A DNA stretch of 64,000 bases from Guillardia theta CCMP2712 (lineage: Eukaryota; Cryptophyceae; Pyrenomonadales; Geminigeraceae). Made by a program: the position numbers and the translations under genes. Positions 23,735 to 31,797 of this stretch are shown in pieces. The notes under the pieces were generated by a model that saw nothing but the letters and a program-made list of their open reading frames with translations, was not told where the DNA came from and searched no databases. The stretch is taken from contig NW_005434590.1 in the NCBI RefSeq assembly GCF_000315625.1, positions 278,348 through 342,347 of the forward strand. Reading direction: 5' to 3'. Position 1 is the stretch's first letter. Every line of letters begins with the position of its first letter.

Positions 23735-23947
23735 TCAAACGGAGACCTGAGACATGTCGTTGCCGAACAAGAACGATGCTAGCTGACGAATTTTGGAGAC
23801 TGGGCAGATCTTGGTGAGAATGTCCGCAGGGTTGTATGTAGTAGAAATCTTCACAGCGATGATTTCGTTTTCATCCACACTCGTTCGAGTGTACGGTGAA
23901 AAACGGATTGAGCGTACCCCACATTTCTTCCTCCGTCTTAAAAACAT
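23735..23947 (-). pseudogene. copia RNase H C-terminal remnant
   Basis: A 70-residue fragment with EIIAVKISTTYNPADILTK, matching the conserved end of Ty1/copia RNase H (the NxADxxTK signature) and a short tail. Upstream pol sequence is absent: only about 250 bp separate it from the 5' LTR. The 1.2 kb downstream (22524-23734) has no recognisable coding content. Confidence 0.7.
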
Positions 23948-24203
23948 TGTTGCCCGAATTTTCCTTAAGCTTAGTCAGGTCGATACTTGTTTTTGAGAAA
24001 GCTTCATGAATTTCCATTGCCATTTTGATATCAGAACCCATGTTTGACTCCAGGCTCAGCTGTTACTACCGTTGTCACTCCACAGATACTCTCCAACTGA
24101 TGTCACTCCGAATGTGAGAGTAAGAGTCCACTGGTTGCCGTGATACAAGGTTTCTCGAGAAATAGAATATCTAGGCACTGATATTCTAAAAATTTTAGAA
24201 TAT

Positions 24204-25128
24204 GTTGAAGTTCCCAGTAACCTTCTCTCCACAGACGGTGACACAGTCACAGTAGCAGTGACACTCGAAGTAGACAGTGATAGCACCGACTGCAAGTTTC
24301 TGTAGCAGTGGTAATAGATATCACGAATGGCCGCGCAGGAATGATATCAGGATACAGAGAACAAACGGAGGTGATAAGAGATTGGTATAGATGGTCAAGC
24401 TTGTTTACTTCAAGCAATCCAGTCTCACAGAGACCATACACCTCGTTCTCCTTTCCCTGTCCTGCCAATGCGTGCGGCGCTTCTTCCTCTTCCTCGGTCC
24501 CTAAAATAGGGGCTGCCCGGTCCTAGGAACTACCACTACCGGTACTCTACGCTTCTTATCTGCGATATGATTCTTCGACCGGTCCGAGGCCTGGTTCCGT
24601 ACCTTGAGGGTCCCCTGAGAAAGAGTCATAGGCTTGACATGACGAGGTTTTCGATTCTCATCCAACGCTCTCTGTGAAGTTGATGTAGCTGCTCCCTTGA
24701 CCTTGACAGGTCCTGTGTCTCCGTAGGAGCATGCTTGGAGGTGGTCTCGTGCATTCCTTGTATGTCCTCCGCTAAGATGATCATGATAGTACTGTCTTCT
24801 TTGATCAGACCCCTTGTTCTCCCATGTCCATGACTTCAGGGGTGATACTTCCAATCTCCCCTTGAGCGTAGCCGTATTCTGCCACCGTGACGGTGTCATC
24901 TGCTGTCCTGTCGTGGACTGATATAAGCTGACTCGCTTATCTCCTGCTGCCATCCACGAGTCCTAAGTTCTTGCTGTCTTCTTCATGATTCTCCTACGTC
25001 GTCCTTATTGTAGCTGTTGCTGTCCTCTCCAGGGATGCATTCCGAGGCTCTAAGCATCTGTGCACTTGAGCCACGTCGATTACTTGGCATTGTCTGAGGT
25101 GAAGCTTCCTCCTATCAGGTGCTTCAAC
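24204..25128 (-). repeat. LTR of copia-type element (5' LTR in element orientation)
   Basis: The second 925-bp LTR, followed by the AGAAT target copy at 25129-25133 and the resumed recombinase frame. Confidence 0.92.
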
Positions 25129-26163
25129 AGAATCAACTCAACATAGACGAAGAGAGAAACTTCTTACCGTATTCATACCTGTTGAATATGATCGATGATA
25201 TGGAGCAAAAATACCTTGAGGCAAAAACTAGATACGGTCCACAAGGCTATCATACATACAAGCTACATATGAACACTTTGATCTTAATGTCATATCTGTA
25301 TACGCCACCCCTGCGTTTGGAGCTATCTAATGCCCGCTTCACTAAGACCCTAAGAAATTTAGAACCAGGCAAAAACTACATATACATTCCGCAAAATGGC
25401 AAACTGGTCAAGTATGTCCTGAATGAGATCAAGAAGAAACACAAACCAATCGAATATGATGTTGGATATCCTATGAATGATGATCCTTTGGCAAAGAGGC
25501 TTACCGAGTTCATCAAGATGTCCCTTCGTGAGTATCCAAGGGAATACTTCATAACCCTTTATACTGACAAAAATAAGCCAGCTAAAAAAGCAATGACAAC
25601 ATATCTCTCAAGTATGTTCGCTGACCATTCCTTGAACGTGAATATGTTCCGCTCTTCCTACGTGAGTTGGTTGTACTCGAACAATGTTAGCACGAATATA
25701 TTGGAAGAAGTGGCATTGAAGATGCGAACAAGCATCTTGACGTTTATGAAGAATTATAAGAAGCTGAATTCTGAACAGATTAGGGTCAAGAGGGAAAGAG
25801 ATGATGATAACAGACCTATTACAATCAATGAGGCGGATGATTCACCAGCGGCTCGGGGGCCTGTCGCAAATCCTATTGCTGCCATTCCACAACCACAACC
25901 AAGACAACCCCATAAGGAGTACAAAGACCCTATCGTCTTAAGACGCGCCAGGGTGAACCGTTACATTGAGAAGACAGGCGGTAGAGAGGCCTTCAATGAG
26001 CGACAGAAAAAGTACTATAAAGAGAACAGCAAAACTCTATACATCAAGAAACTGTTGAGGATGTACAACACCACCAAGGAGGCAATAGATCCTATCCAAC
26101 ATACCATAAAGAAGTATAAGCTCTACAAGGAAGGGAATGAATGGAAATCTCTGGAGCTTGGGT

Positions 26164-26178
26164 AAAAAATGATATAAA
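26164..26178 (+). promoter_or_regulatory. early-type motif AAAAAATGATATAAA
   Basis: An exact motif copy beginning at the recombinase stop codon region and ending 32 nt before ATG 26211. Confidence 0.7.
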
Positions 26179-26210
26179 ACAGATATGATAAATATTATAT
26201 TGATAGAGTG

Positions 26211-26477
26211 ATGTTCGACTTGACTTTCTATGATAAAGTCCTTAAATGGTCCGATGAGTTGTCTATAAAACCAACACATAGCAGCGTATTATCTCGTCAT
26301 CAAATGTGGTGTCTTAAAAAACGAGGGGATTGTGGTGGAAAAGATCACAGAGATATGGTCAATGATAGATTGTTTGGTCGGTACGTTAAGAGTTGGATGA
26401 TTTACTTTGATATGTCATTAGACAAGATACATAATCCAAAAATGCCTTTGAAAGTGATTGGAATTGATAAGATATAA
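26211..26477 (+). CDS. small hypothetical PLV protein
   Basis: An 88-residue protein with a basic middle and two Cys (WCLKKRGDCGGKDH), no transmembrane segment and no family recognised. The ATG at 26211 is preferred to the GTG one codon earlier. It has its own early-type motif and lies between recombinase and helicase genes, so it is probably expressed with the replication set. Confidence 0.6.
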   Translation: MFDLTFYDKVLKWSDELSIKPTHSSVLSRHQMWCLKKRGDCGGKDHRDMVNDRLFGRYVKSWMIYFDMSLDKIHNPKMPLKVIGIDKI

Positions 26478-26485
26478 AAAATGAA

Positions 26486-26500
26486 AAAAAATGATATAAA
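26486..26500 (+). promoter_or_regulatory. early-type motif AAAAAATGATATAAA
   Basis: An exact copy, 28 nt before ATG 26529. Because the motif overlaps the upstream in-frame ATG at 26481, it argues that translation begins later, at 26529. Confidence 0.7.
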
Positions 26501-26528
26501 GTATTTAGCAATAATATTATATGATCAT

Positions 26529-26744
26529 ATGAATAAAGAAGAAAAAAAAATGAGCGCATCATTAGAATGGTATTATAAAAAGAGAGAGAATGATCCTGAA
26601 TATGTTCAGAAAGAACGTGAACGTAAGAAATTAGATAATCATAGAAGATATCATTCATCTGAAGAGGAACGACAAAAACAAATTAAAAGATCTCTTGATA
26701 GATACTATAGAATTAAGGCCCAAAAACTGGCCATCGTTCAATAA
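26529..26744 (+). CDS. small highly charged hypothetical protein
   Basis: A 71-residue Lys/Arg/Glu-rich helical protein (YYKKRENDPEYVQKERERKK, RQKQIKRSLDRYY). Its pattern resembles the basic tail of the recombinase and similar short YxxN/KxxxRxxRY segments in viral nucleases, so a nucleic-acid-binding role is plausible. The start follows the promoter motif; the longer form from 26481 would place the motif inside the coding sequence. Confidence 0.55.
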   Translation: MNKEEKKMSASLEWYYKKRENDPEYVQKERERKKLDNHRRYHSSEEERQKQIKRSLDRYYRIKAQKLAIVQ

Positions 26745-26810
26745 TTCATACAGTTTTTTTGAAAGCATGCTATATTTTACTATTTGTTCTCATTTTTTGT
26801 GTTTTGCCAT

Positions 26811-26825
26811 AAAAAATGATATAAA
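26811..26825 (+). promoter_or_regulatory. early-type motif AAAAAATGATATAAA, helicase gene
   Basis: An exact copy 40 nt before ATG 26866. It supports that start over ATGs further upstream in the same frame. Confidence 0.75.
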
Positions 26826-26865
26826 GATTTCAGCCATAAAATTATCTAACCTAAGAATAAAGGCA

Positions 26866-29190
26866 ATGAACGGTTCAAGCGGTTTGAACAATTACCACTA
26901 TCTTTTGAAGAAAGGCTTTGCTTTGACAGCTGTCCACCCCCGCAAGTATGAGGGCGATCGGTTTGTCAAGGGAAAGATCGACGGAGTTGATAAGCCTTAT
27001 ATTGATGCTGGTTGGACTAAACAAGAAGTTAATGAGGGGAATGCTTCGGTAGTCTACAACATTATCAATGACAAACCATTCTATGCTGTCCGAACTGGTG
27101 AGATATCAAACATTATCGGCGTTGACATCGATAGTGACAAGGCTGAAAAAGATGGTATCCCTCGCTCTTTGGAGTTTGAGGAGTGGTGTAAGGCTTCTGG
27201 TACATATACCATCAAGTCCCCACACGGATATCATTTCTATTTCAGATATGATAAAGATATTAGTAAGAGCGGATCGATACTCGATCATATTGACATTCAA
27301 TCAAATGACAAGTGCCTCTTTGCTCCAAATGTCAAACGGGTTGATGGTGTGTATGAAGTCATAAATGAAGCACCTGTAAAGGCAATGCCTGATAAAGTCA
27401 AGAGCTTTATTCTTAAGCATAAACAAACCAGAGATTGTGGGATGGCTGCCAAGCAAGAGAAGGCACCCGAAGCACCCGTCAAAGGTCCTAAAAGTTCAGA
27501 TGGGGATGCTGAGGATAGTGAAATAGATGTTGATGATGTTAAAAAGTTGCTCAACCTCATCTCTCCTGATTGCGATTACAATCGTTGGATCAGGGTCCTC
27601 GCGGCAGTCAACAACACTCTCGGTTCTAATGATAAGGCCTATGATATCACCGATGAATGGTCCTCAAAATCTATCAAATATGACCCAAGATCATTTGGTC
27701 GTATTTGGAACTCGGTAAGGGGCTATGAAGAGATTACAATTGGCACCTTACATCACTATGCTAAGGAAGAACAACCTGAACAATACAAGGAATTATTTGC
27801 GCATAAAAAAACGAGCATACCAAGAGTTGATATCAGCAAATTGAGGAAATATGAGGATATCAAGGAAGCTTTTGAAAAAGATACGTTTATGGTTTGTATC
27901 CCTCCCGTATATTTTCATAAAAATCGCTATGGTGATAAATACACAGTTGTGAAAGAGGATGGCATCAAACAGGCATATAGGCATCTCAGGTATATCAAGA
28001 ATGTCGGAACAGATAATAAGGGTAATATCAAGACAAAAGAAGCAAGCTTCATCACTGACTGGGTTTCCGACCCTGATAAACGCGTTTATGAATCAGTGAA
28101 GTTTGATCCAAGCAGGAAAATAGATTCTGATATATTCAATACTTTCACTGGATTTGAGGCCGAAAAACATCCCGAAATTGATGAGACGCTTATGATGGAA
28201 TTGGTACAACCATACATTGACCACTTTGATATGCTCTTTGGCAGTGATGCTAGAATATTCGTTATGAAATGGATGGCGAACATCATCCAAAATCCAACTC
28301 AAAAATCTGGTGTTTGTTTGCTTTTGAAGAGTGAAGGAGAAGGTTCCGGAAAGACCACACCATTTGAGTATTTCGGAAGAAAGGTGATTGGAAACAATCA
28401 TTATAAGAACACCAGTGACCCAGAAAACGACCTCTTTGGTAGATTTGCTACTGCGATTCACAACTCATTGCTTGTCCAACTTGAAGAGATTAAAGGTGTC
28501 GTGTTTCATAAAAACGCTAGTACGTTTAGAGATATGATAACCAAGAATACAGCACGATGGGAGGTTAAAAATGTCACTGTCAAAGACGATGATGAGAACT
28601 TTGCGAGCTTTATATTAACCACCAACAATGAGAACCCTATAACTGTCACTCCAACTGATAGGCGCTTCTGTGTACTAAATGTAAATGAAGCTATGATTGG
28701 GAATGTTGAATACTTCGAAAGATTTATTGAAGTGGTAGAACATCCGTCTTGGGGCAGGGCGTTGTTTCAATATCTTAGAGATTTGGAAGGCGTGCCAAAG
28801 AACATCGCCCAATTCCAAAACCAAAGATATAAAAGCGAGGCTTATGATGATATGCGAAAGCAAAACATCCCTAACTGGGCCAGGTTCTTGATCAATAAGG
28901 TGATGCTCAAAACTTCTCTCATCAAGAACAACTCTGTTGAAATCAAACCAACAGAAGATGTAAAAGCTAGTAAATTATATGATGAATACGTTCAATACTG
29001 CGAGAAGACACGTGTTGAAGCTGCGACAATGAAACAGACTGGATTTGCTATAAAGATTAAGTCTGTTGAGGGGATCATAAAACAGAGAAGTAGATTATGT
29101 TGTAATTATACGATTGATTGGGAAGCTGTTGAAAAATGGCTTGTCAAAAAGAATTACTGGGATGATGATAATATCACAGTAGAGATATAA
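26866..29190 (+). CDS. primase-polymerase / D5-like SF3 helicase
   Basis: A 774-residue replication protein. The N-terminal part has an archaeo-eukaryotic primase/Prim-Pol pattern: GVDIDSD at about 85-91 supplies the metal-binding D-x-D, and SPHGYHFYF at about 118-126 the sxH motif. A linker (about 200-470) contains a D5-N-like domain. The C-terminal part is a superfamily 3 helicase: Walker A SEGEGSGKTT at about 488-497, a Walker B-like LVQLEEIKG, and the SF3 sensor FILTTNNENPITV followed by DRRFCVLNV. A winged-helix-like tail follows. Such fusions unwind and prime viral DNA in PLVs and virophages. The start at 26866 follows the early motif; 57 upstream in-frame codons, with a hydrophobic run, are rejected. 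The frame is intact. Confidence 0.92.
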   Translation: MNGSSGLNNYHYLLKKGFALTAVHPRKYEGDRFVKGKIDGVDKPYIDAGWTKQEVNEGNASVVYNIINDKPFYAVRTGEISNIIGVDIDSDKAEKDGIPRSLEFEEWCKASGTYTIKSPHGYHFYFRYDKDISKSGSILDHIDIQSNDKCLFAPNVKRVDGVYEVINEAPVKAMPDKVKSFILKHKQTRDCGMAAKQEKAPEAPVKGPKSSDGDAEDSEIDVDDVKKLLNLISPDCDYNRWIRVLAAVNNTLGSNDKAYDITDEWSSKSIKYDPRSFGRIWNSVRGYEEITIGTLHHYAKEEQPEQYKELFAHKKTSIPRVDISKLRKYEDIKEAFEKDTFMVCIPPVYFHKNRYGDKYTVVKEDGIKQAYRHLRYIKNVGTDNKGNIKTKEASFITDWVSDPDKRVYESVKFDPSRKIDSDIFNTFTGFEAEKHPEIDETLMMELVQPYIDHFDMLFGSDARIFVMKWMANIIQNPTQKSGVCLLLKSEGEGSGKTTPFEYFGRKVIGNNHYKNTSDPENDLFGRFATAIHNSLLVQLEEIKGVVFHKNASTFRDMITKNTARWEVKNVTVKDDDENFASFILTTNNENPITVTPTDRRFCVLNVNEAMIGNVEYFERFIEVVEHPSWGRALFQYLRDLEGVPKNIAQFQNQRYKSEAYDDMRKQNIPNWARFLINKVMLKTSLIKNNSVEIKPTEDVKASKLYDEYVQYCEKTRVEAATMKQTGFAIKIKSVEGIIKQRSRLCCNYTIDWEAVEKWLVKKNYWDDDNITVEI

Positions 29191-29532
29191 TTAGATTGAT
29201 GGTTAGTCTTTCCCAACCCTACACAAAATCACAAACCCTACACAAACCCTACACACTCTATTTTCCTTACCATAACAATGTCATTATATTATTTTATTTA
29301 GTATAAATAGACACTAGTGTGTAGGGTGTGTAGGGTGTGTAGGGTTTGAAATGAGTTGAGGGAAATAAATAAAATAAAAAAAAGGGTAACTCATTTCAAA
29401 CCCTACACCCTCCACACCCTACACACTCAGTAACAAATATAGAATGTTTCCTATAATAATCTTACCATCTCAGTCACATAATAGGAAATGTGGATAGTTT
29501 TGATGAAAAAAAACAATCTCCCAACAATATAA
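29191..29532. repeat. internal copy of the TIR repeat module
   Basis: 29215-29430 reproduces the order seen in the TIR: CCCTACACA arrays, an AT-rich spacer, GTGTAGGGT arrays (29317-29348), a GGGTAACTC box and again CCCTACACC arrays (29398-29428). It lies just before the convergence of the two gene blocks. An origin, a recombination hot spot or a relic of an earlier genome end are all possible. A TATAAATG context precedes the next gene at 29533. Confidence 0.8.
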
Positions 29533-29856
29533 ATGAGCAAGTATACCTATGCCTCTCTCTCTCCATCTCAAGCAAAGCACAAGAAGTACAAGTTAGTACT
29601 CTATGACAAAGATCAGAAGAGGATCAAGACTGTTCAGTTCGGTGATAGTCGATATCAGGACTTCACACAGACCCACAATGATCAACTTAGGAAGTACTAC
29701 ATAGCGAGACACGATAACGGTCGTGAGGATTGGTCGGTCCCTGATACCCCCGCATCCTGCGCAAGGTGGATCTTATGGGATCAGTACACAAAAGAGAAAG
29801 GATTTGAGAACTACCTCAGGCGATTCCACTTGAAGCGCCTAGATCTGTCTGACTAG
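29533..29856 (+). CDS. small conserved viral protein, FG..DYT..YIARH..RWILW type
   Basis: A 107-residue basic protein with KYKLVLYDKDQKRIKTVQFG, then QDFTQTH, KYYIARHDNGREDW and CARWILWDQ. From memory this signature recurs in small proteins of unknown function in giant viruses and PLVs (probably Pfam DUF5754, to be checked). It is compact, with no membrane segment. It lacks the AAAAAATGATATAAA motif and has AATATAAATG at its start, like the virion genes, so it may be late. Its 3' end overlaps the convergent gene at 29816 by 41 nt. Confidence 0.75.
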   Translation: MSKYTYASLSPSQAKHKKYKLVLYDKDQKRIKTVQFGDSRYQDFTQTHNDQLRKYYIARHDNGREDWSVPDTPASCARWILWDQYTKEKGFENYLRRFHLKRLDLSD

Positions 29857-30382
29857 GATGGTTAGAATAGCCTCCGAGTATATAAGGAATATATCTATGT
29901 TTAGATATGACAGACCCCATATTACTCTTGATGAATTCTGGGATCCCATTCACAGACTCCATAAGAGTGTCATAAGACTGGATGTAATTATTCAGTTTGT
30001 CGGAACTAATATCCCTATTAGTTAAGGTCTGTTCAATGCTATGCTCTAACTTACTAAATTTGCTTGCGAGGTCGTAGTACAAACTCGCTTTTTCACTTAT
30101 CTTCAATTGGCTATTTACACCTATTAATACAGCCGTGACCGTATTGAAAACGATATTTATAATTCTCATTATTTTATCGTCCTGAAAACTGCCATTTAAG
30201 ACAGCAAGTGATGATGATAAGATGATCAATGGGATCATAACTATCTGCTTCCACAGATTATACCATCCCGCGGTTCTATTACATAGGATGCTCATGATCC
30301 TTGCCATCTCTTTGTACTTCTGCCATAGCTCGTTCTCATTGCTTTCAGTTCGTTCCAGTCTGACATTGATGTCAGGCATCAT
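29816..30382 (-). CDS. predicted two-TM membrane protein, SLATT-like
   Basis: A 188-residue protein. After a charged N-terminal helix (NELWQKYKEMARIM) come two hydrophobic segments, about residues 48-63 (IVMIPLIILSSSLAVL) and 75-90 (INIVFNTVTAVLIGVN), then a long amphipathic helical region. The layout resembles SLATT/2-TM proteins that occur in large and small DNA viruses of protists. It may sit in an inner virion membrane or a host membrane. The start codons overlap the stop of the upstream 55-residue gene by 11 nt. The SLATT label is tentative. Confidence 0.65.
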   Translation of the reverse strand: MMPDINVRLERTESNENELWQKYKEMARIMSILCNRTAGWYNLWKQIVMIPLIILSSSLAVLNGSFQDDKIMRIINIVFNTVTAVLIGVNSQLKISEKASLYYDLASKFSKLEHSIEQTLTNRDISSDKLNNYIQSYDTLMESVNGIPEFIKSNMGSVISKHRYIPYILGGYSNHPSQTDLGASSGIA

Positions 30383-30539
30383 TGGTCCTTATATATACAT
30401 TAGAAGAATATTGGAAACCTTGTAGTGTCCCATCAGCGGCCACATACTGCCTTCCCTCCATAATCAATCTAATGCTATGATTCAACGCATCCAGATGCTG
30501 TCGATTGTGTACTGAAGATATTATTTTTTCGTTGGCCAT
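30372..30539 (-). CDS. 55-residue hypothetical protein overlapping next gene
   Basis: A short ORF from ATG 30539 to TGA 30372: MANEKIISSVHNRQHLDALN then a GRQYVAADGTLQGFQYSS stretch. It overlaps the 188-residue membrane-protein start by 11 nt in another frame. The spacing fills what would be a gap in a densely coded block, and composition matches neighbours. No family is recognised. Confidence 0.55.
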   Translation of the reverse strand: MANEKIISSVHNRQHLDALNHSIRLIMEGRQYVAADGTLQGFQYSSNVYIRTNDA

Positions 30540-30583
30540 CCATCACTATAAGAATAGTCTAAAAAAAAGATAAGACGTGATGA

Positions 30584-30823
30584 TCACAAGCGTCGAAGCT
30601 GATTTTCCATATTCTGGGCCTTCTCCAAGCCATTCTGAACCAATCCAACACCTTGGACAGCCTGCTTACTCAGCTCATTGATCTTTGCCCCTAAAGGGTG
30701 CTGTGTCAGTTTCCCTCCAAGCTCACGGTTGACGGCAGATCCAATCCTTCTAGCCATCACTAGACCTTGTCCCAGTCGCCTAGTGAAATTGAGTGCCTGT
30801 CCTAGTCTTGATGTAAGAGCCAT
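30584..30823 (-). CDS. small basic amphipathic-helix protein
   Basis: A 79-residue protein, Arg/Leu/Gly-rich, with repeated RLGQ units (SRLGQALNFTRRLGQGLVMA) that predict amphipathic helices, then a Gln/Asn-rich tail. It lies in the virion-gene block. Such small basic proteins can be core or membrane-active virion components, but nothing in the sequence proves that. No family is recognised. Confidence 0.6.
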   Translation of the reverse strand: MALTSRLGQALNFTRRLGQGLVMARRIGSAVNRELGGKLTQHPLGAKINELSKQAVQGVGLVQNGLEKAQNMENQLRRL

Positions 30824-30890
30824 ATTCTTTTAACTATAGATAGATTTTTTTATAACCTTTTCCGCTTTGCGCAAAAGCTTAACCAAAAAC

Positions 30891-30918
30891 AGCGGCGCCG
30901 GGGGCCGCAACCCCCGCT
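30891..30918. terminator. GC-rich hairpin at 3' end of virion gene
   Basis: On the plus strand AGCGG...GGGGG, a short loop (CCGCAA), then CCCCCGCT. It overlaps the stop codon of the 30917-31768 gene and precedes the next gene. It is strikingly GC-rich within AT-rich DNA. A transcript-end signal is likely, since giant-virus transcripts often end at hairpins; this is inference. Confidence 0.5.
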
Positions 30919-31768
30919 AATTAATGTTCATATACTGAGTTATGATCAGATACAGTTCCTGGAGATAGTCAACGATCCTCATCAATAATCTCAAAACCTT
31001 CTCTTGATAGATATTTGAATCATTCTTTACTTTCTCGAACCTAAGGTGTAAGAAGAAATCATTGAATCTTTCGAGAGTTCTATTTTCCTCATTCGTTAGC
31101 CTAAGCGTAAACTGATCGATTGTATCTGATTGAGTGTTTATTATAGACCTCCATCTGCTATCATAAGGAGCTTCATAATTGATAAGAGAATTGGGTGCTT
31201 GATTCACGACAAATGAAAACAATATATCGTTGGGATAGAACTGATCGGTCTCGATATTTGCTAATCCACTCTGATTCAGCCCAATATCCCCATCGATCCT
31301 CATAAATATAAGCTGATCCGATGTCATATTGATTGGGAAATCGCTATACACTCCATCAGTTGTAATAAGGATATCCTCATCATTGTTGAATCCTAAGAAC
31401 TGTGAGCAGTTGACACACCTAAGAGTGACATTGTTTCCTGTATTGCTAGCAAAAAACCACTTGTTAAGCCTTGGAATATATGACACATCTATCTTTTCGT
31501 TCAGCTTGGTCTTGAGCTCCTCCTCCAGCTCATATATATTTGGGTTGCCCTCATCAAGTCTCACTAGAACATCATCAATCATAATAGTATCGTTGTAACC
31601 ATACTGAATGTTCTTCCAAGAAATCACAGACTGGAACGAGACAACTGAGACTACCCACGACTGATTTCTTTTGCTTTGAATGTAACTGTTTGGGAGGTTG
31701 ACCATAACAACACCACTCGATTTAATACAGTTCTTCGAGTTAATGAAAAGATTAACCGTGTCTTCCAT
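30917..31768 (-). CDS. predicted minor capsid / penton-type virion protein
   Basis: A 283-residue beta-rich protein. It begins NLFINSKNCIKSSG, followed by VVSFQSVISWKNIQYGYNDTI, a YELEEELKTKLNEKI helix and NVTLRCVNCSQFLGF. This order (short S-x-x-R/C lead, strand, ISWxNIxxGxN, helix, then FLGF) is typical of jelly-roll minor capsid proteins in small protist DNA viruses. Its place in the virion block agrees. The C-terminal third is helical (YQEKVLRLLMRIVDYLQELY). I cannot confirm the fold without structure prediction. Confidence 0.6.
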   Translation of the reverse strand: MEDTVNLFINSKNCIKSSGVVMVNLPNSYIQSKRNQSWVVSVVSFQSVISWKNIQYGYNDTIMIDDVLVRLDEGNPNIYELEEELKTKLNEKIDVSYIPRLNKWFFASNTGNNVTLRCVNCSQFLGFNNDEDILITTDGVYSDFPINMTSDQLIFMRIDGDIGLNQSGLANIETDQFYPNDILFSFVVNQAPNSLINYEAPYDSRWRSIINTQSDTIDQFTLRLTNEENRTLERFNDFFLHLRFEKVKNDSNIYQEKVLRLLMRIVDYLQELYLIITQYMNIN

Positions 31769-31797
31769 TGAAAGCTACTTTTACAATAGTCAAATAT

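Larger units (their letters stand above)
21599..25128 (-). mobile_element. Ty1/copia-type LTR element, internally deleted, in PLV recombinase
   Basis: Two 925-bp LTRs (GTTGAAG...CTTCAAC, or TG...CA if one base is added each side) flank only 1.68 kb. The 5-bp sequence AGAAT lies at 21594-21598 and again at 25129-25133, a perfect target duplication. The orientation is minus: AAGGGAGGG, a polypurine tract, abuts the LTR at 22524 on the minus strand. A copia RNase H end is encoded on that strand. The LTRs look identical, so insertion was recent. With most of gag-pol missing, it must have moved using proteins from elsewhere. Confidence 0.92.
20747..26165 (+). pseudogene. tyrosine recombinase (integrase), split by an LTR element
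   Basis: Residues 1-284 lie at 20747-21598 and the rest at 25134-26165. The pieces belong to one frame: the codons before the insertion (ACA AAG AAT) continue into CAA CTC AAC once the inserted element and one target copy are ignored. The N-terminal half is Lys/Pro-rich, then a core-binding helical domain. The C-terminal half has the catalytic-type arginine in PPLRLELSNARF, an NMFRSSYVSWLY box (second arginine), and MRTSILTFMKNYKKL with a candidate nucleophilic tyrosine. A basic tail follows (RVNRYIEKTGG, RQKKYYKEN). Such enzymes integrate PLV genomes at short core sites. As it stands, each half alone lacks the full active site, so the gene is inactive unless the insertion is removed. Confidence 0.82.

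Noticed and set aside
26695-26865. Upstream extension of the helicase ORF by 57 codons
   Set aside because: It would put the early promoter motif (26811-26825) inside the coding sequence and adds a hydrophobic run foreign to the family.
29215-29430. Possible CRISPR-like array because of regular CCCTACACA repeats
   Set aside because: Repeats are short, adjoining and inverted relative to each other, without unique equal-length spacers; they belong to the TIR module.
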